From an uncultured Eubacteriales bacterium (lineage in GTDB: Bacteria; Bacillota; Clostridia; Oscillospirales; Oscillospiraceae), in assembly GCA_900545515.1 (NCBI GenBank), contig UQZA01000058.1:1-6463 (forward strand): DNA of 6,463 nt, given 5' to 3'. Shown in pieces: positions 6,051-6,463 of this stretch. Position 1 is the stretch's first letter. Each line of letters opens with the position of its first letter. The translations under genes were made by a program, and so were the position numbers. The notes under the pieces were generated by a model. The model was not told the DNA's origin, did not search any database, and saw nothing but the letters and a program-made list of their open reading frames with translations.

Positions 6051-6104
6051 GGGGACTGTTGCGGTCTCCTGTCTGCGCAAAATTCTCACCAGACTGTATC
6101 GAAA

Positions 6105-6463
6105 CTACGATCTTCCAGACTCCTGATTTCGTAGGGTCGAAGTCGTGAAGCTGCGCCGCAGTGCTCTGTCATCCTTCGCTGGCAGGATCGGTCTGCGTAT
6201 CATACGATGAACATTCCTCCAGATCTGCAGCCTGCTACCCGGATAGGCTTTTTTCAGCTTTGTGACAGCACGCTCCTTTGCCTTTTCCACGGCGGACTCC
6301 TTCATCATGTGGTACATGCCGATTTCCTTCAGCGAAGTTTTTTCAAATCCGAATACGCCGTAGAATTTTCCGAGGATGTCCCTGTCCTTCTTCGGGAGAG
6401 CATCAAATAGTTCCTGCAGCAGCTCAATGCAGACTTTTCGATACACGACCTGCTCCGCAGAAA
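6105..6463 (-). CDS. Sigma-70 family region-4-like protein, C-terminal part (5' end outside window)
   Basis: The frame is open to the right edge (118 visible codons before the TAG at 6105-6107), so the N-terminus lies outside the window. The visible part begins SAEQVVYRKVCIELL; a GTG at 6446 is probably an internal Val. ELFDALPKKDRDILGKFYG followed by KTSLKEIG and ESAVEKAKERAVTKLKKAYP resembles sigma-70 region 4: the helix before the turn, then a helix-turn-helix and a basic recognition helix ending in LKKAYPGSR. A basic tail of about 30 residues after RNVHRMIRR does not look like region 4. Such short sigma-like proteins occur in mobile and accessory regions of Clostridia (general knowledge). 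It is co-directional with vanR, 145 bp away, but vanR has its own promoter. The function is unproven; it might regulate a neighbouring element, not the van genes. Confidence 0.6.
   Translation of the reverse strand, partial: SAEQVVYRKVCIELLQELFDALPKKDRDILGKFYGVFGFEKTSLKEIGMYHMMKESAVEKAKERAVTKLKKAYPGSRLQIWRNVHRMIRRPILPAKDDRALRRSFTTSTLRNQESGRS

Noticed and set aside
6105..6152. CTACGA/TCGTAG inverted repeat around the end of the sigma-like gene as a terminator
   Set aside because: Only six pairs with a long loop and no U tract; too weak to call.

Overview
This window carries a complete, compact vanG-type glycopeptide-resistance gene cluster. All of its genes lie on the minus strand, so transcription runs from high to low coordinates: vanR (5264-5959), vanS (4165-5271), a D-Ala-D-Ser ligase of the VanG type (2993-4033), a cytoplasmic VanXY-type D,D-peptidase (2244-2996) and a VanT membrane serine racemase (176-2257). 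The high G+C of the genes, the strong C/G third-position bias and the family content suggest a high-GC gut Clostridia-type member of the Bacillota (Oscillospiraceae-like). That taxonomic placement is inference. The five-gene order R-S-G-XY-T matches the VanG-like clusters described in Clostridioides difficile and differs from the Enterococcus faecalis vanG operon by lacking vanU, vanY and vanW.

Layout from the right edge: the 3' end of a sigma-70 region-4-like gene enters the window (6105-6463). It is followed by a 145-bp regulatory gap with an extended -10 promoter for vanR and, upstream of it, two identical 7-bp repeats spaced 11 bp apart that look like an OmpR-class (VanR) operator. vanR and vanS overlap by 8 bp. 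A 131-bp gap follows, holding a very clean terminator-type hairpin with a U-rich tail just upstream of the vanG ribosome binding site. vanG, vanXY and vanT then overlap by 4 and 14 bp. After vanT, a 175-bp non-coding end holds a long (22-bp) hairpin.

How it works together (established for VanG-type systems): VanS senses the glycopeptide signal and phosphorylates VanR, which activates transcription. VanT supplies D-Ser from L-Ser, VanG makes D-Ala-D-Ser, and VanXY removes D-Ala-D-Ala and trims D-Ala-ended precursors. Lipid II then ends in D-Ala-D-Ser, which binds vancomycin weakly. Key residues appear intact in every protein, so nothing in the coding sequence says the cluster is dead. Whether it is expressed depends on the attenuator-like hairpin before vanG and cannot be read from sequence.

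No insertion sequence, CRISPR array, tRNA or rRNA was seen. The non-coding flanks and the sigma-like gene look lower in G+C than the van genes, which would fit a cassette inside a mobile or acquired region, but no attachment site or recombinase is inside the window.
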